64,000 nucleotides of DNA. Origin: Epiperipatus broadwayi (Eukaryota; Onychophora; Udeonychophora; Euonychophora; Peripatidae). The notes beneath the pieces are model-generated. The model worked only from the letters and a program-made list of their open reading frames with translations. It did not search any database and was not told the DNA's origin. Shown here in pieces: positions 1-11,229 of this stretch. The first letter of the stretch is position 1. Each line of letters starts with the position of its first letter. The DNA lies in contig JAQFVV010000027.1 in the NCBI GenBank assembly GCA_028023455.1, forward strand, positions 5,701,845-5,765,844. The letters run 5' to 3'. The translations under genes were made by a program, and so were the position numbers.

Positions 1-1250
1 ACACTAGATAAATCGCTAGTCAAAAGATTTACGGTCTGCAGGAAATGCAAACCAAGCTTATCTAAATTAATTATAATGAAAAAGGGATAGGTGAGTTAAA
101 AGAAAATTATTAATATCTGCCCAAGCATTTATCAAGAGTTAGTAATATAAAAAGAGAAAAACATTAAGCATATAAAATATACTCACAATACATTCTCGGA
201 TAAATAAATTTAAAATATGAAATCTTAAAACTAAGATTTCAATACATGTAATAAGAAAAATATATAATAAAGTAATTAATGATATTTAAATGATTATACA
301 TCTTAATATAGGTGCAATTTTCTTTTTAGATTACGCTAAGACTTTAACATAGAGATTTAAGCCCTGGTTATAATATATGTTCGTTTTCCTCGAGGCATAA
401 GGTTCTGTCCGGTTGATTTCTTCCAGCAGGGTAATGCACAGTTCATTTCTACCTAGAGTTCATCACGAAGGTTTTTGATTTCAATTTATTTATTTGTCTA
501 AAGGCAATCATTGAGACCAGTTCTGGATTAGGTTCTTGGATCGTTTTTGAAGGCACAATTATGGAGCTTTGAGGTTTGTCTTTGGATTGGCTTAGCACTG
601 CATATTATTATTAAGGTTCTTTACAGTGAGTAGTTTCTGTATCTTAGATGTGTGGTTGCTATTCTAATGACTTAACATATTTACTGCTATTAGCGATTAA
701 CTAAGCAAGTCTTCCTTAGCTCAGCAAGCAGCAAATACTATTAACAGTCCACAGAAACCCAACTTCAGCAATCCACATTGAGCAATTAGCAAATATAAAA
801 ATTAGAAGAGCAATCCAAATAAGAATAACAAGCAGAATAATAAATCAGTCAAAAACCCAGAGCTATTTATGTGCATTGTTTTCTCCCGCCTAATCTTTAA
901 TTAAAAAGTTTTAACCAGGGTAATCTCTATCTCCCGCTCAATCTCAATTAAAAACAAAATCCAACAAAGGCTCTTATTTTTTCAAACAATTAAATTTAAG
1001 AAAATGAGAAAATAAGTCTCAGCTTTTAAAATAGATTAAAATCAACAAAATAAAAAAGAAACTTATTGCAATTAAAATCTTTTTAAATTAGAATGTTTTT
1101 ACATTTCTGTCTATAATTGAGTACATGTGTTACGGCATGTACTCTTAATAAATAAAATAAATAAAAGTACCAAAATTTTTTAAATTCAATTTCTTTCAAA
1201 ATCTTTAAAATTGTACATTCTAATTTTGAATTTTCTGATGGTGCTTTTGA
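1..1250. other. AT-rich flank/intron with a GC-richer island at about 360-700
   Basis: Presumably intron or 3' part of GPR155. Between 360 and 700 the composition becomes more balanced. On the minus strand two short frames overlap there, one with P-E-L-V-S-M-I-A-F-R and one ending N-Q-G-L-N-L. Neither matches the DEP domain, and I could not assign them. The rest shows nothing but A/T-rich sequence. Confidence 0.4.
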
Positions 1251-1254
1251 AATG

Positions 1255-1385
1255 GATAAAGCATCCAGTTCAATGGTTCTCCTGTCTTTTTCAGGTGTTG
1301 CAGGATTGACCAATGACAATAATAGCATGGGAATTGAACCAGGACCTTTAGAAGCTCTAACGAACTGCTTTTCTAAAGACATTCA
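1255..1385 (-). repeat. tRNA-derived SINE, degraded copy
   Basis: On the minus strand this contains a B-box-like GGTTCAATTCCC and the stretch CAACACCTGAAA, shared with the copies near 28.1-28.5 kb and 32.3 kb. The tRNA-like head lies toward 1385. The short open frames on both strands here are repeat-derived. Confidence 0.6.
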
Positions 1386-1399
1386 ATACTTAATATTAG

Positions 1400-2940
1400 A
1401 TGATAGAAATACAAAGACAAATAATAATGAGTGAACAGCTATTCTTCTCGGTAATACTCAACAATATATTCTTTCACTTTTCGTTGAGTGATTTTTATAT
1501 GCGTTCATTCTAGAACAATTAACTACAGCAACCAACTTGAGCATCTCTATAAAGCTTTGAATTCTGACATCTCCGCCAACGCATTATTATTTCTATAGAC
1601 ACTTTTATCAAATGACTTACATTTTTGCTATTATAAAGATTTTTAGTGCTATTGCCACAGTGGACGAATGATGTATTTGCAAGCTAGTGGTTTTCCAATT
1701 AAAGTTCCAACCAATCACCAAGTACTCAGATCATCATATGACTTCCTGAACAACAAACATTTCAATTATTCATTTTTTAATAACGTAATACTATTACTGT
1801 TTAATGATAAATAAATAAGCAAACAATTTACTGATCAAAAGCTCATAAAAGTAAAAACGGTGAAATTAACAAAGTGGAGCAATTCTCTACAGAGTTCGCA
1901 ATTACCATTGCACAAAACCACCCTAATGTAATTCTCTGAATGTCAATCTCTCCATATCCGTGTACTAAGGGGATTATAGAATTATTGCTTCCATAATTTA
2001 AATACAACAATATTGTTTAAATATTCTCTACTTAAATTTCTCTAATTTGAGACATGCTTGGATTCTTGAAATTTTTTTGATAATTCTTTGAGGCAAAATA
2101 AAACTATTCAAAATAACTTTAAAAATTAACGCTAGATACCAAATCATGATTTTTATAACAACAGTAGTGATAATAAAGGAAATAATTATCAATAACCGAG
2201 TCCTATAAAATTGCTCTATCTTACAGAATTTATGTCAAAAAAGTTTATTCCAGAGAATATGTTGCTTTCTTTGTTCCAATAAAAAGTCTTTGTTTCACTA
2301 ATAGTCTGAAATAATGTGTGCTTCATCTTTTTCTTGAGGGGCAAATTATTCCTGATTAGCATCCTGTCTCAGGTGACACTGCTAGCAATTTAGCTAGAAA
2401 TAGCGCTGTCAAGCGACTGACACGATAGAACAGCCTTCAAAAGGAATCAAAGAGTCTCCTTTAGACTATAATAGATTCATCAGAAAATATGTGTTATTAC
2501 AAATATACAATTCAAAGAATTTTAATTTAAAAAAATAACATGTTGTGAAGATAGCGTAAAAAAAAAAAAGAAAAATTAGTTTAGGAAATGAGACAAAATA
2601 TTTAGAAAAAAAAAATGAAGGCAGATGATAATTTATATTTTTTTTGTTTTATTTAAATTGACCGTTTTGTTACATTATGTAATAAATTTTTCACATCTTC
2701 CTTATTAAATTGTTTTTGTCAAATTTCTATTTAAAAATCAAAGAAGGAAATGTATTTTTATTCATTTTTCCTGTAAAAAGTTTCACTGCAAACTTCCTTA
2801 AGAATTATTTTAGACTTCCTTTCATCAAAATTTAAAAAAAAAAACTATGTACATTTAAAAGTAGACCAATCAAAGTTGGAATTCACTGCATACTAGTCTA
2901 TAAGTTATTGCTGACTCACTTTAAAGAAGTCATATATAAT
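1400..2940. other. AT-rich non-coding sequence
   Basis: No coding signal seen. At about 2400-2465 a short stretch (AAGGAATCAAAGAGTCTCCT) resembles one at 13105-13135 (GAGGAATCAAAGGGCATCCT), so an unnamed interspersed repeat is present in both places. Confidence 0.4.
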
Positions 2941-2958
2941 AAACCATATACTACAGCG

Positions 2959-3047
2959 ATCAATCCTTAAGCTATCAACAATCTCAACCAGTAGTCAAGG
3001 CAACCTCCTGATTACAAGTTGAGATTGTTGATAGCTTAAAGATTGAT
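2959..3047. repeat. Near-perfect 30-bp hairpin
   Basis: Left arm 2959-2988 and right arm 3018-3047 are reverse complements with one mismatch, around a 29-nt loop. The total length of about 90 nt is in the range of a microRNA precursor. It could also be a tiny foldback repeat; no other copy was noticed. Confidence 0.75.
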
Positions 3048-3290
3048 TGTTATTATCTACATTTACAAACCTATTAAAGTCTTGAGTAATTGGCTTTATT
3101 GTCTTACTATAGAGGTAATGCATTTTACATCAACAACATTACGATATTCCTAATGTCAGAAGTATCTTTTCATTGCTTAAACATTAAATGGTTTGTTTAA
3201 CACAACAGTAACAAAAAGAAGTTTGACTAAAACCAAATTCTCCAGAATGAGCTACATTTCAATCTAAGTTTTGTATGTTTTCCTTTATAG

Positions 3291-3334
3291 GGGATTCAAT
3301 TAAAATTTTTGACATGAGCAGCTTAAACGTGAAA
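3291..3334 (+). other. Possible plus-strand micro-exon (WD40-like)
   Basis: A T-rich tract ending TTTATAG precedes 3291 and AAA/GTAAGT follows 3334. The 44 bases read D-S-I-K-I-F-D-M-S-S-L-N-V-K in one frame, which resembles a WD40 strand (S-I-K-I-F-D). No neighbouring exon was found on the plus strand, so this may be chance. Confidence 0.2.
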
Positions 3335-3339
3335 GTAAG

Positions 3340-4290
3340 TAGTTTTGATATTTAAAAAAAAAAAGTAATCAACTGGGATTTATAGGCTGGAAGTTAGTAA
3401 GAAATTTGAAATGCTGAAAGTGATAGGACTAGGTCATGATTCACGAGCATTGAAAACCAGTTTGCCTTTGTACCAACATCAAATCACAGCAGATGTTTTA
3501 ATCTGCCATAACTAAGCAAAAAGTAATCAAATAATTCGTCAATTGACAGAATTTATAAAATCTATGAGCATCCGAAGTAATGCAACTGAGATGCAATTCA
3601 CAGATCCTCAGATCTTGAACATACCGGTGACAATATACATCGATCAATTATAAATACTTGTACTCATTCACATTATTAGTAACAAGACAAAGACATACAA
3701 GGATGCACGTTAATAGAAGTAGCGAATGCCGCCATTACATAAAAATGCAAAAATATACTAAATAATTATTGAAAATTATTTTAATCGTCAGCTCATTATA
3801 GTGGCAAAATAACAGATTCTACAATTTAATTTTCTTTTCAAATAACCATTTAATATATATTCTAAGCAGAGGGTAAAAATTTCAAAAAAAGATGTGTGTT
3901 GATATTAAAATAAAATTTCATAGAATGGAAATTTTAATTTCTGGTGAGGAGGGAAGCATTATAGGGCTATTAAGGTCTCAATTTACATTACATCAGCATT
4001 TGGGTCTCTGAAAATTATTTGTGATCACATACCTTTTGACATGGAAAAGCCGTATGATTCTTTCCACTATAACTTAATAGTATTTTATATTGCTATGATG
4101 AACAGTTATTTCAGTGATAGAAGAGGTTGTTGGACAGTTAGTTTTTAATTCAATTGTCTAAGGAGTGAGATATCTCATGGCTACAAATGAAATTTCTGTC
4201 CTGCAAAAACATGCATATTATTCTGACAATGGTCCAATGACTGGCAAAGTTAGAGCTTATAATGGCATATAATAAGCAAAAAACAACAAT
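3340..4290. other. AT-rich non-coding sequence
   Basis: No gene, named repeat or structured element recognised here. Confidence 0.5.
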
Positions 4291-4291
4291 A

Positions 4292-4495
4292 GCAAACTCT
4301 CCATACAGTAGTGCCACCCAGTGCAAGCCACAATAACCAATGAATGCAAAAAGTTTTGTGCATCAAATCTTTATCTAGTACCTGCTCATCCGATAACTTC
4401 AGTCTAGTTTCTAGATTGTGGCTTTCATCAGTGGGGAGCCTTGGATCTGAGAGTACTGCATCTAGATCTTAGGATCTAATGCAACTAGGAGCCAC
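4292..4495 (+). repeat. Foldback MITE family F1, half copy
   Basis: Carries the F1 signature CAGTAGTGCCACCCAGTGCA, then a block around TAGTTTCTAG and AGTGGGGAGCCTTGGATCTG. The same order recurs at 4678, 34994, 39982 and elsewhere. Confidence 0.75.
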
Positions 4496-4529
4496 ATTTT
4501 TACCTTTTAGATTAACTATAAAGCTACAA

Positions 4530-4640
4530 GTCCAAAATGAAAACAATCAAATTTTCAATTGAAGCTCATTCACTAGTATAGTCATACAAATCTTAACCCA
4601 GTTCAGTATCTATACATTTTGATGTCTTTGGTTAGTCACC
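4530..4640 (+). repeat. Interspersed repeat R4
   Basis: About 110 bp containing CCCAGTTCAGTATCTATACA. Related copies lie at 34888-34990, 35262-35370, 49372-49465 and 55860-55955, usually next to F1 elements. It may be an internal part of a longer F1 form. Confidence 0.6.
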
Positions 4641-4677
4641 ATCATCCCATGGGAAGGATTGATTTAAATCACCAAAC

Positions 4678-5108
4678 ACTACATGACAACCATTTTCTAC
4701 ATTTACACAAGCTGTTAAAACAGTAGCAAACTCTCCATATAGTAGTGCCACCCAGTGGAAGCCATAGTAATCAATGGATGCAAGGTTTGTGCATAAAATG
4801 CCTACGTATGCAATATCCGTAGACTAGTTTCTAATTTTTTCCTTTCATCAATGAGAAGGTTTGGATTTGAGAACACTGCATCTTGATTTTTAAGAAACCC
4901 AAGGCTCCTCACTGATGAAAGTTCCAAACTAGAAACTAATCCAAAGATAATGAACGAGTAGGCGCTAGATGGAAATTTTATGAACCTACCTTCTTTCATC
5001 CATTGATTATTATGGTTTGCAGTGGGCGACACTATTATTTGGAGGGTTTGCTACCATTTTAACAGCTTATGTAAGCATATAGGAAATGGTGGACATGTGA
5101 TATTTTAG
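4678..5108. mobile_element. Foldback MITE F1, full-length palindromic copy
   Basis: The left half (4678-4900) reappears inverted in the right half (4905-5108). The left arm holds ACAAGCTGTTAAAACAG and AGTAGTGCCACCCAGTG; the right arm holds CCATTTTAACAGCTTATGTA and GCAGTGGGCGACACTA. The ends are CACCAAACACTACATGACAA and its degenerate inverse ending ACATGTGATATTTTAGTGG. There is no coding capacity; the frame at 4802-5032 is repeat-derived. Confidence 0.8.
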
Positions 5109-5109
5109 T

Positions 5110-5534
5110 GGATTAATAAACAAATGCATTATCATTAAGCTATCAATGAATGACCAAAGGGTTCAGAACCACAAATGAATGTATTAAGATAGAACCCTCA
5201 TTCTACAGTGATATAGAAAGCATCAAGAAAAAATTAGTTGCCCTTATTATCAGGATCATTTCTGTTAAATAATTAAAAATATTAACTAATTCTATAAGAA
5301 CGAATTATTGACAGCAAAAAATAATGTTAAATAATACTTTCTGGTTTTATTAAATTCGATAATACGAAATTTATAAATTACTCCTTTGATGTTTGCATGC
5401 TTGACAAAATATAAATTTCTTGATGATTAATAATAATAAAATATAATAAATAAATATCATATCAATACAGAAGCAGAATTATAATATGAAGGAACATACT
5501 GTTAAGAACATATTTCTGATTTGTTAATACTTAC
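5110..5534. other. AT-rich intron or flank downstream of the last found exon
   Basis: Searched for the expected DEP-domain exon on the minus strand; none recognised. Confidence 0.5.
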
Positions 5535-5599
5535 CTTTTCTTAAACGGGAGAATGATAAGTTGAGTATCTAAACCAAATACTGCAAAGGCAAGGAAACC
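5535..5599 (-). CDS. GPR155: GPR155 exon: last helix before the DEP domain
   Basis: Encodes residues 701-721 plus two bases: GFLAFAVFGLDTQLIILPFK followed by K and a split arginine codon. This is nearly the same as human GFISFGIFGLDKHLIILPFK. Acceptor TTTCTTAG/GGT, donor AAAAG/GTAAGT. The phase-2 donor requires at least one more exon, expected to lead into the DEP domain. None is recognisable between 1 and 5534. Confidence 0.93.
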
Positions 5600-5832
5600 C
5601 TAAGAAAAATATTACAAAAAAGTAATATAAATCATCAAAAAATAATAATAAGTAAAACAGGAATTATGGGTATTACCAAAACTCTATAAAGTTTTATTCG
5701 AGATGAACTGATACAAATTTTCGAGATGAACCGATACAAATTTTTAAACATTTATTAAAAAGTATTTTATTTTAAATTTTCTAAGATCATTACCATGGAG
5801 TCTTGGATTCTATATATTCTCAATTGTAATAA

Positions 5833-6440
5833 TGTTAAAAGTGGATAGAAACCAGTCCCTACCTTGCATGAGAGTGGTGTAGTAAAAATTACACCTACAA
5901 AAAAAAAGCATCCACTGATTACTCTGGTTAGCACAAGGTGGCACTGCTATATGGAGAGTTTTTGCCTGTTTACTAAGTTATGTGCTAGCATGAGATGGTG
6001 ATCCTGTGATGTTTAGTGGTTTAAAAAAATTATTCATTAATTGGATAATCTCTAGTCTAATGAATAACTAATAAAATTATTAACATACTTGCATCAAGTG
6101 ATGTGTGTCAAAGTTGTGAGGATGGTAACTTTGACACATCAAATTTCATTGTAATAATTGGCTAACTATATATACTGAACAATGATCAAGATATGGGTAT
6201 GAGATTATAATCCAGAACTGGATCAACACAAAATTGCATCTTGGGTATCATACATCTCGTTCACATGTCTTTGATCATATGTTTATGATTACACCTCTCC
6301 ACAAGATGGTAAAAGTGGATATAAACCAGTCCCTACTTTGGGTAAGAATAGTGTAATGAAAAATTACACTCCATAAATATTATTCGTTAAGTCGATAATC
6401 TCTAGTCTAATGAATGACTAATAAAATTTATTGATATATC
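5833..6440 (+). repeat. Direct repeat pair, one copy holding an F1 insertion
   Basis: The stretch at 5833-5905 (AAACCAGTCCCTACCTTG) recurs at 6309-6385. The stretch at 6040-6090 (AATCTCTAGTCTAATGAATA) recurs at 6395-6440. In the second copy the two parts are joined; in the first they are separated by the F1 element at 5911-6019. The second copy therefore acts as an empty site. Confidence 0.7.
5911..6019 (-). mobile_element. Foldback MITE F1, short copy
   Basis: Contains AAGGTGGCACTGCTATATGG and ends GATGTTTAGTGG, the F1 terminus. Inserted within the repeat pair 5833-6440. Confidence 0.7.
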
Positions 6441-6887
6441 AGATTGTTATCTTAGTAAATAAGTCATTAAAGAGTTACTCAAGAGTCATACAATATTCGA
6501 GTACTGGAAATGAATGGTTTGGTTTTGATTCCAAAATCTTTTACTATCAAGACCAGCAATCTACCACTGTACTAACTGTCAGCTCTTCATCGGATAAACA
6601 AAACTTTCGTCACAAACTTATAAACCACATGACCAACTATATCCACATGATCTTTGATTTACACATTGCTATTCATTAGCAATTTTTATTCTCACTACAG
6701 TTATGCCATGCAGTGTAAGCTTTAGTAAACAACAGATGCCAAACATTACCAAATTCACCCCTTCCTTTATTTTGCTGTAATATCTTATATAAATGCAATT
6801 TATCCACTCTACTTTGAGCACTTTTTAGCAAAAAACCCTTTATTGCACAAATATGCAGTGAATAACTTGTTTATATTAGATGTCAAA

Positions 6888-7020
6888 TAGTAGAGCTATA
6901 AGCTAGAAACTAGTCTAGGGATATTGGATATGACAACTCTGGATAAAGATTTATTAAGTACTACCATTTGGCATCTATTGATTAATAAAACTTACACTTG
7001 ATGGCGTAATTGTAATACAA
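6888..7020 (+). repeat. Foldback element F2, half copy
   Basis: Contains AACTAGTCTAGGGATATTGG, AAAGATTTATTAAGTACTAC and AAACTTACACTTGATGGC. Related copies are at 38757-38985, 55625-55790 and 55975-56090. Confidence 0.65.
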
Positions 7021-7152
7021 ATAGAAGAATTTGCTAATAATTACCTCACTTAATGTTAAATTAATATAATAATTGTACAAAAATCTCATAGTATAATTTT
7101 TAAATGTAAGTAAATATTAATGAAAAAATAATTTTTTTTTAATAATACTGAC

Positions 7153-7248
7153 CTGTCCGAAATTTAAGATTGTATCTAAAAATTCAATTTCTACGTAAAT
7201 TCCGGATTTGCTGTCATAGAAAAGTCTCCACATGCAAAGAAAAATGCC
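7153..7248 (-). CDS. GPR155: GPR155 exon: C-terminal helix pair, part 1
   Basis: Encodes residues 669-700 (32 codons): G-I-F-L-C-M-W-R-L-F, then a loop, then Y-V-E-I-E-F-L-D-T-I-L-N-F-G-Q. The human counterpart contains CLWWLFNQ and YVELQFFCAVFNFGQ. Acceptor TATTTTAG/GGC, donor ACAG/GTCAGT. Too short to stand out as an open frame. Confidence 0.93.
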
Positions 7249-7419
7249 CTAAAATATATATATACAAGAATATCAATTATTAAAGACAGAATAAAAACAT
7301 TTGTAGTATTATAGAATTAAAATCTCTTATCAGCTAAGATTCTTTGTATCACATTCATTATTTTCACTTCTAGTATTGAGCCCAAGAATTATATAAAAAC
7401 AATTTCCACAAAAGTTGGA

Positions 7420-8830
7420 TATATCTTCGTGCTCTCAATAAAAAAATTTGCCCATCTTAGTGCTGGCCGATCTCTTCCTCTTCAATTACAATCTTTTTAA
7501 ACAAAATATCTACGTCATTCTTAAGTTTCCTCAACATCAAAAGCTCTAGAGGTATTTATTCTTTTCGCTACTCAATATACTCTCCAAACCGTCTAACATT
7601 TTTTACTTTATCCCAATGCAATACTTCTAATATATTTTACCAGTCTACACTTTTTTTCAAAAATAAATGAATACTTAAAGATAATCATAAACCTAGCAAA
7701 AATGCTGGCTATTTTCAAATGTCTTTCTAGCATTCTTGGGTCATTTCAAATAGCTAGTTATATCAGCAATAATCAAATATTTTGTTACTCCTTGACACCA
7801 ACTTGTACATCTGGTAGCAAGTTCTTTTTCTGCACTGAATGATTTTCTGTATAATCTTATTTGTTTAGGATATAAAAGATACTATAAAATTATTTGCACC
7901 CTGTCAAAAATGATTTTTTACACATGAATACAAATTGATTTCTTTCAGTCAGTAATTTATCAAGTGTTTTCCCAAAATAATTGGCTTAATTCTGTCAACA
8001 TTTTTTTTTGATTCTTTCTTGTATTTTTTTTGTAAACTCTATGGTCTTACCAAATGAAATCTTAAAGCTAATCCAATGTCATTTTCATTACTATCAATTC
8101 CTCTAAGTAGCTAATCTTATTAGAGACTTTCAATTTGATCGCGTTTTGAAATTGTTTTTCTGTATATTCTTTTTATCTCTATTTGACCTTTGTAACTATC
8201 CTTTAACAAACTTTGCCCCCACTGCAGCTTACAAATTCCCTGGAAGACTCATTATTTTCCACCTTCCTCATCTTTCCCAATAGTTATCTTAAAAACGATA
8301 TTTCATTCTATCGTATAGATTTAGCATTTTGGTAAAATTATAAATTTCAGTGTTTCATCACTTTATAATTGCCATTATGTCTTCTATCAGTCATTTAGAT
8401 TTATCAGGCTGGTTTCATTTTCTCCAAACTTTCTGCAGATTTACCTCCATAATTCATCTAGTTACAATCCATCAGAAATTTCAAATAGATTTCAGATATT
8501 TATCTTAAAAATGATAAGTGTGTTCTCTAGGAAGACCAGACAAGTTTATGGGTTTTTTCCCAGCTCCAATTGGGAGCCCATGCATGTGTAACACATTAAT
8601 TGTTCCACACTCCAATCACGTCACTTCTTTGAAACAGAAATCTTCCATTCGGAAAGCCAAAAATATAACCTATTCAATCCCAGCCTTGAAAAATATATTG
8701 TGAACATCCATTAGTCATCTTCTCACTTCACTTCTTGGCCTAAATCCAAACTTTATTTTCAAATCACCAATCACTGAAAATATAAATTCTGCTTATTTGA
8801 TCAAATTCTGCCTAAACCTGATATGGACTT
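7420..8830 (-). pseudogene. Possible minus-strand retroelement coding relic
   Basis: A 1.4-kb pyrimidine-rich stretch on the plus strand. Its complement reads as lysine- and glutamate-rich protein-like segments interrupted by many stops. No motif was firmly recognised. It could be a decayed LINE or simply biased sequence. Confidence 0.25.
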
Positions 8831-9099
8831 GTTGGAGTATAGACTTTTACTACAGATATGTACAAGTGATTTTGTCAAAATTGAAATGATAGTAATTAAT
8901 TATTCGCAGTATTACATCCAATGATAGTCTTAGCAATATCTATCTTTACAATGAAAGCATACCGTTTCTTCATTGCCGTTGTTGGTTTAAATAATAGACA
9001 GAACATTCTCCAAATCTAAAACATCCCGACTCCTAAAATGTCAATGTGCAAACACCCCTACTTCCAATTTCATTAAATAAGGCTTAACACAACAAGTCT

Positions 9100-9230
9100 G
9101 ATGATAAGATGACTCATTCTCTCTCCAAGCTGACTAAATCACCATCTCTGAATCAACATTCGTGTTAAGTAGCGACATAGGTTAACTGTTCGCCACAAAA
9201 ATTTTAAGGCATTAGCATGACAATATGATT
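9100..9230. repeat. Unnamed interspersed repeat (copy 1)
   Basis: Shares GCCACAAAAATTTTAAGG and upstream blocks (GATGACT, ACCATCTCT, ACATAG) with 16190-16350. Confidence 0.55.
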
Positions 9231-9239
9231 CATACCTTA

Positions 9240-10190
9240 ACACATGACGGAATAATGAACTAACATTAAATTTTAATTTAAATTGGGCAAAACTGCCACT
9301 GAAATATTTGAAATAATTCAAATTATGTATAACGGTCAACCCATTGACGGAATGTTTTCAAGTCATTTTCAAGATTCAATGATGACAGGGAGATCACTGA
9401 AGACAATTATTGAAGAATATACTGTCAAGATTTCATGTTGTAACTCATGATCCACATATTCTAGCATCTTAAGAGTTTGTGGTGAATAGTTAAGGCATGT
9501 CACTACATAGCATTATCAATTCAAAGACAGCATGCTGGCAGACTGAAGAGAACATAAGTCATCTTTTCGCTGGGAGACTGTGTATATTCTGCATATTCCT
9601 GGATCCATTAGCAATCTCACAGATTCAGATTTTTCTCTCCATATAATGACATTAGTGCAACTAAATGTCTAATGGCCTTAATTTACTCATGTCATAAGTA
9701 GAAAGCATACTGATAAACGTCCTTGGTTCTTTTTTAGTAATATGTTAAGTGCCTTTTGATCTGAGAACCTTATCTTCTAACATTGCACTATTCTTTTTCT
9801 GACCATCAAATAAAGATTTTCAACATAAAACACAGAAGTAATTTGCAATTGCTTTCACTCAAACAATTTAAAATGTCATTTTGCTATGGATTGCAATCAA
9901 TTTTCACAAACACCTTACCCTGTCACTGTCATAAACAAAAGAGGGCAAACACGAAAAAGCAAAATGAAACAGAAATAAAAAGATACAGATCCTCACTACA
10001 AAGACTGTATTTCATTTTTTTAAAAATCATAAATTATAACCTAACCAAAAAAAATTAAAAAATTTACTTAATTTAGTGTTTGAAAGCCCAAACATACAAA
10101 ACAAGACAACTTTTATTTAAATGGAAAAATCTAGAAACTCAAATCTCAATTGGATAAGTTGACATAAATGTATATGGACAACTACATGCA
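9240..10190. other. AT-rich intron sequence
   Basis: No gene or recognised repeat. The open frame at 9783-10058 has no recognisable domain and lysine-rich, low-complexity composition. Confidence 0.4.
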
Positions 10191-10266
10191 CACAAATTCA
10201 TACATGCGGAGTAAGAAAAGCAAAATATAATGTATCTAGCATTAAAAATATAAACAAATTTCTTAC

Positions 10267-10550
10267 CACTAACATCGACACGCAAAGCAACAGCAAATAT
10301 ACAACATGGCGGCTAAGCTGATGGTGGTCTGTTGAATCTAAAGCCAGTTCATCAATCTCATCTAAGTTGGAACAATTTATTGCATGGTAATTCCGTACCA
10401 CACTTGTACATTTTTTACGCTGCTCAGTGCTACAGTTTGTAGTATTCCGACACAATTCATCAGCTATGTTCAAAAAACCATCACACTCCTCCTCTTTATC
10501 TAAAGGGGGTCCCAAATCTTCAATGTCTGGAATTAATTTAGCGGAAGCAC
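10267..10550 (-). CDS. GPR155: GPR155 exon: cysteine-rich loop and penultimate helix
   Basis: Encodes residues 575-668. Acidic start (L-I-P-D-I-E-D-L), then a cysteine-rich stretch with C at E-E-E-C-D-G, D-E-L-C-R-N, T-N-C-S-T, K-K-C-T-S and I-N-C-S-N. It ends D-H-H-Q-L-S-R-H-V-V-Y followed by helix LLLLCVSMLV, matching human GDQQLTRHVLLCLLLIIGLF. Acceptor AATATTAG/GT, donor AGTG/GTAAGA. The cysteine-rich loop corresponds by position to the human effector region, which is also cysteine-containing. Confidence 0.92.
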
Positions 10551-11229
10551 CTAATATTAAAAAAGTTACAGGATTATGAAAATATTTTCTGCTTTGATAA
10601 TGGTCAGTTCTTATAAATTAATCTTAAATATCATATTCAATTTAATTTCCTTCTATAAATAGACATATTAATTATGTAATTTTTTATTTTTTGAGAATAT
10701 AAACTTATTCACAGATCAATTAAAATCAAAGATATTATACCCCACATTGCTTTTATTAATTTGAGATTATTCAATAACTTCTAATAAAATATCAAGATAT
10801 TCTTAAAAAACTTGATCAATTAGTAAGAGATCTAAGTAAGTACCAAATCTTAATATTTTGATTCTATTATAATCATCAAGGTAATAACTAATACCATGAA
10901 AATAAATATAAATGCCACATTAATAAAAATATAAATAATATATAATAAAAGAACAGCAGAATTAGATTATATTGACTAATAGAAAGATTATAATTTTCTT
11001 AATAAAGTTAAGACAGGAAATGATTATTGATTAGTGAGATGTAAGTTACATGTTAATATGAAACTAAAAAGACGGAAATTATTAAGAAAGACATTGCTAA
11101 TGGTTGTTATTCCTAATTTTCGGAAATATTCCAATAAATTTAAAGAATGAAAAGGAATATGAATTTTTTTTTACATGTTCCATTCAGAAAAATTGAATAT
11201 TCAGACTTGTCAAATGATACAAAAAGTGT

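Noticed and set aside
360-700. C-terminal DEP exon of GPR155
   Set aside because: The frames there carry none of the DEP-domain signatures and are broken by stops.
6102-6140. Small hairpin TGTGTCAAAGTT/AACTTTGACACA
   Set aside because: Only about 12 bp of pairing, within an older repeat; too little to support a function.
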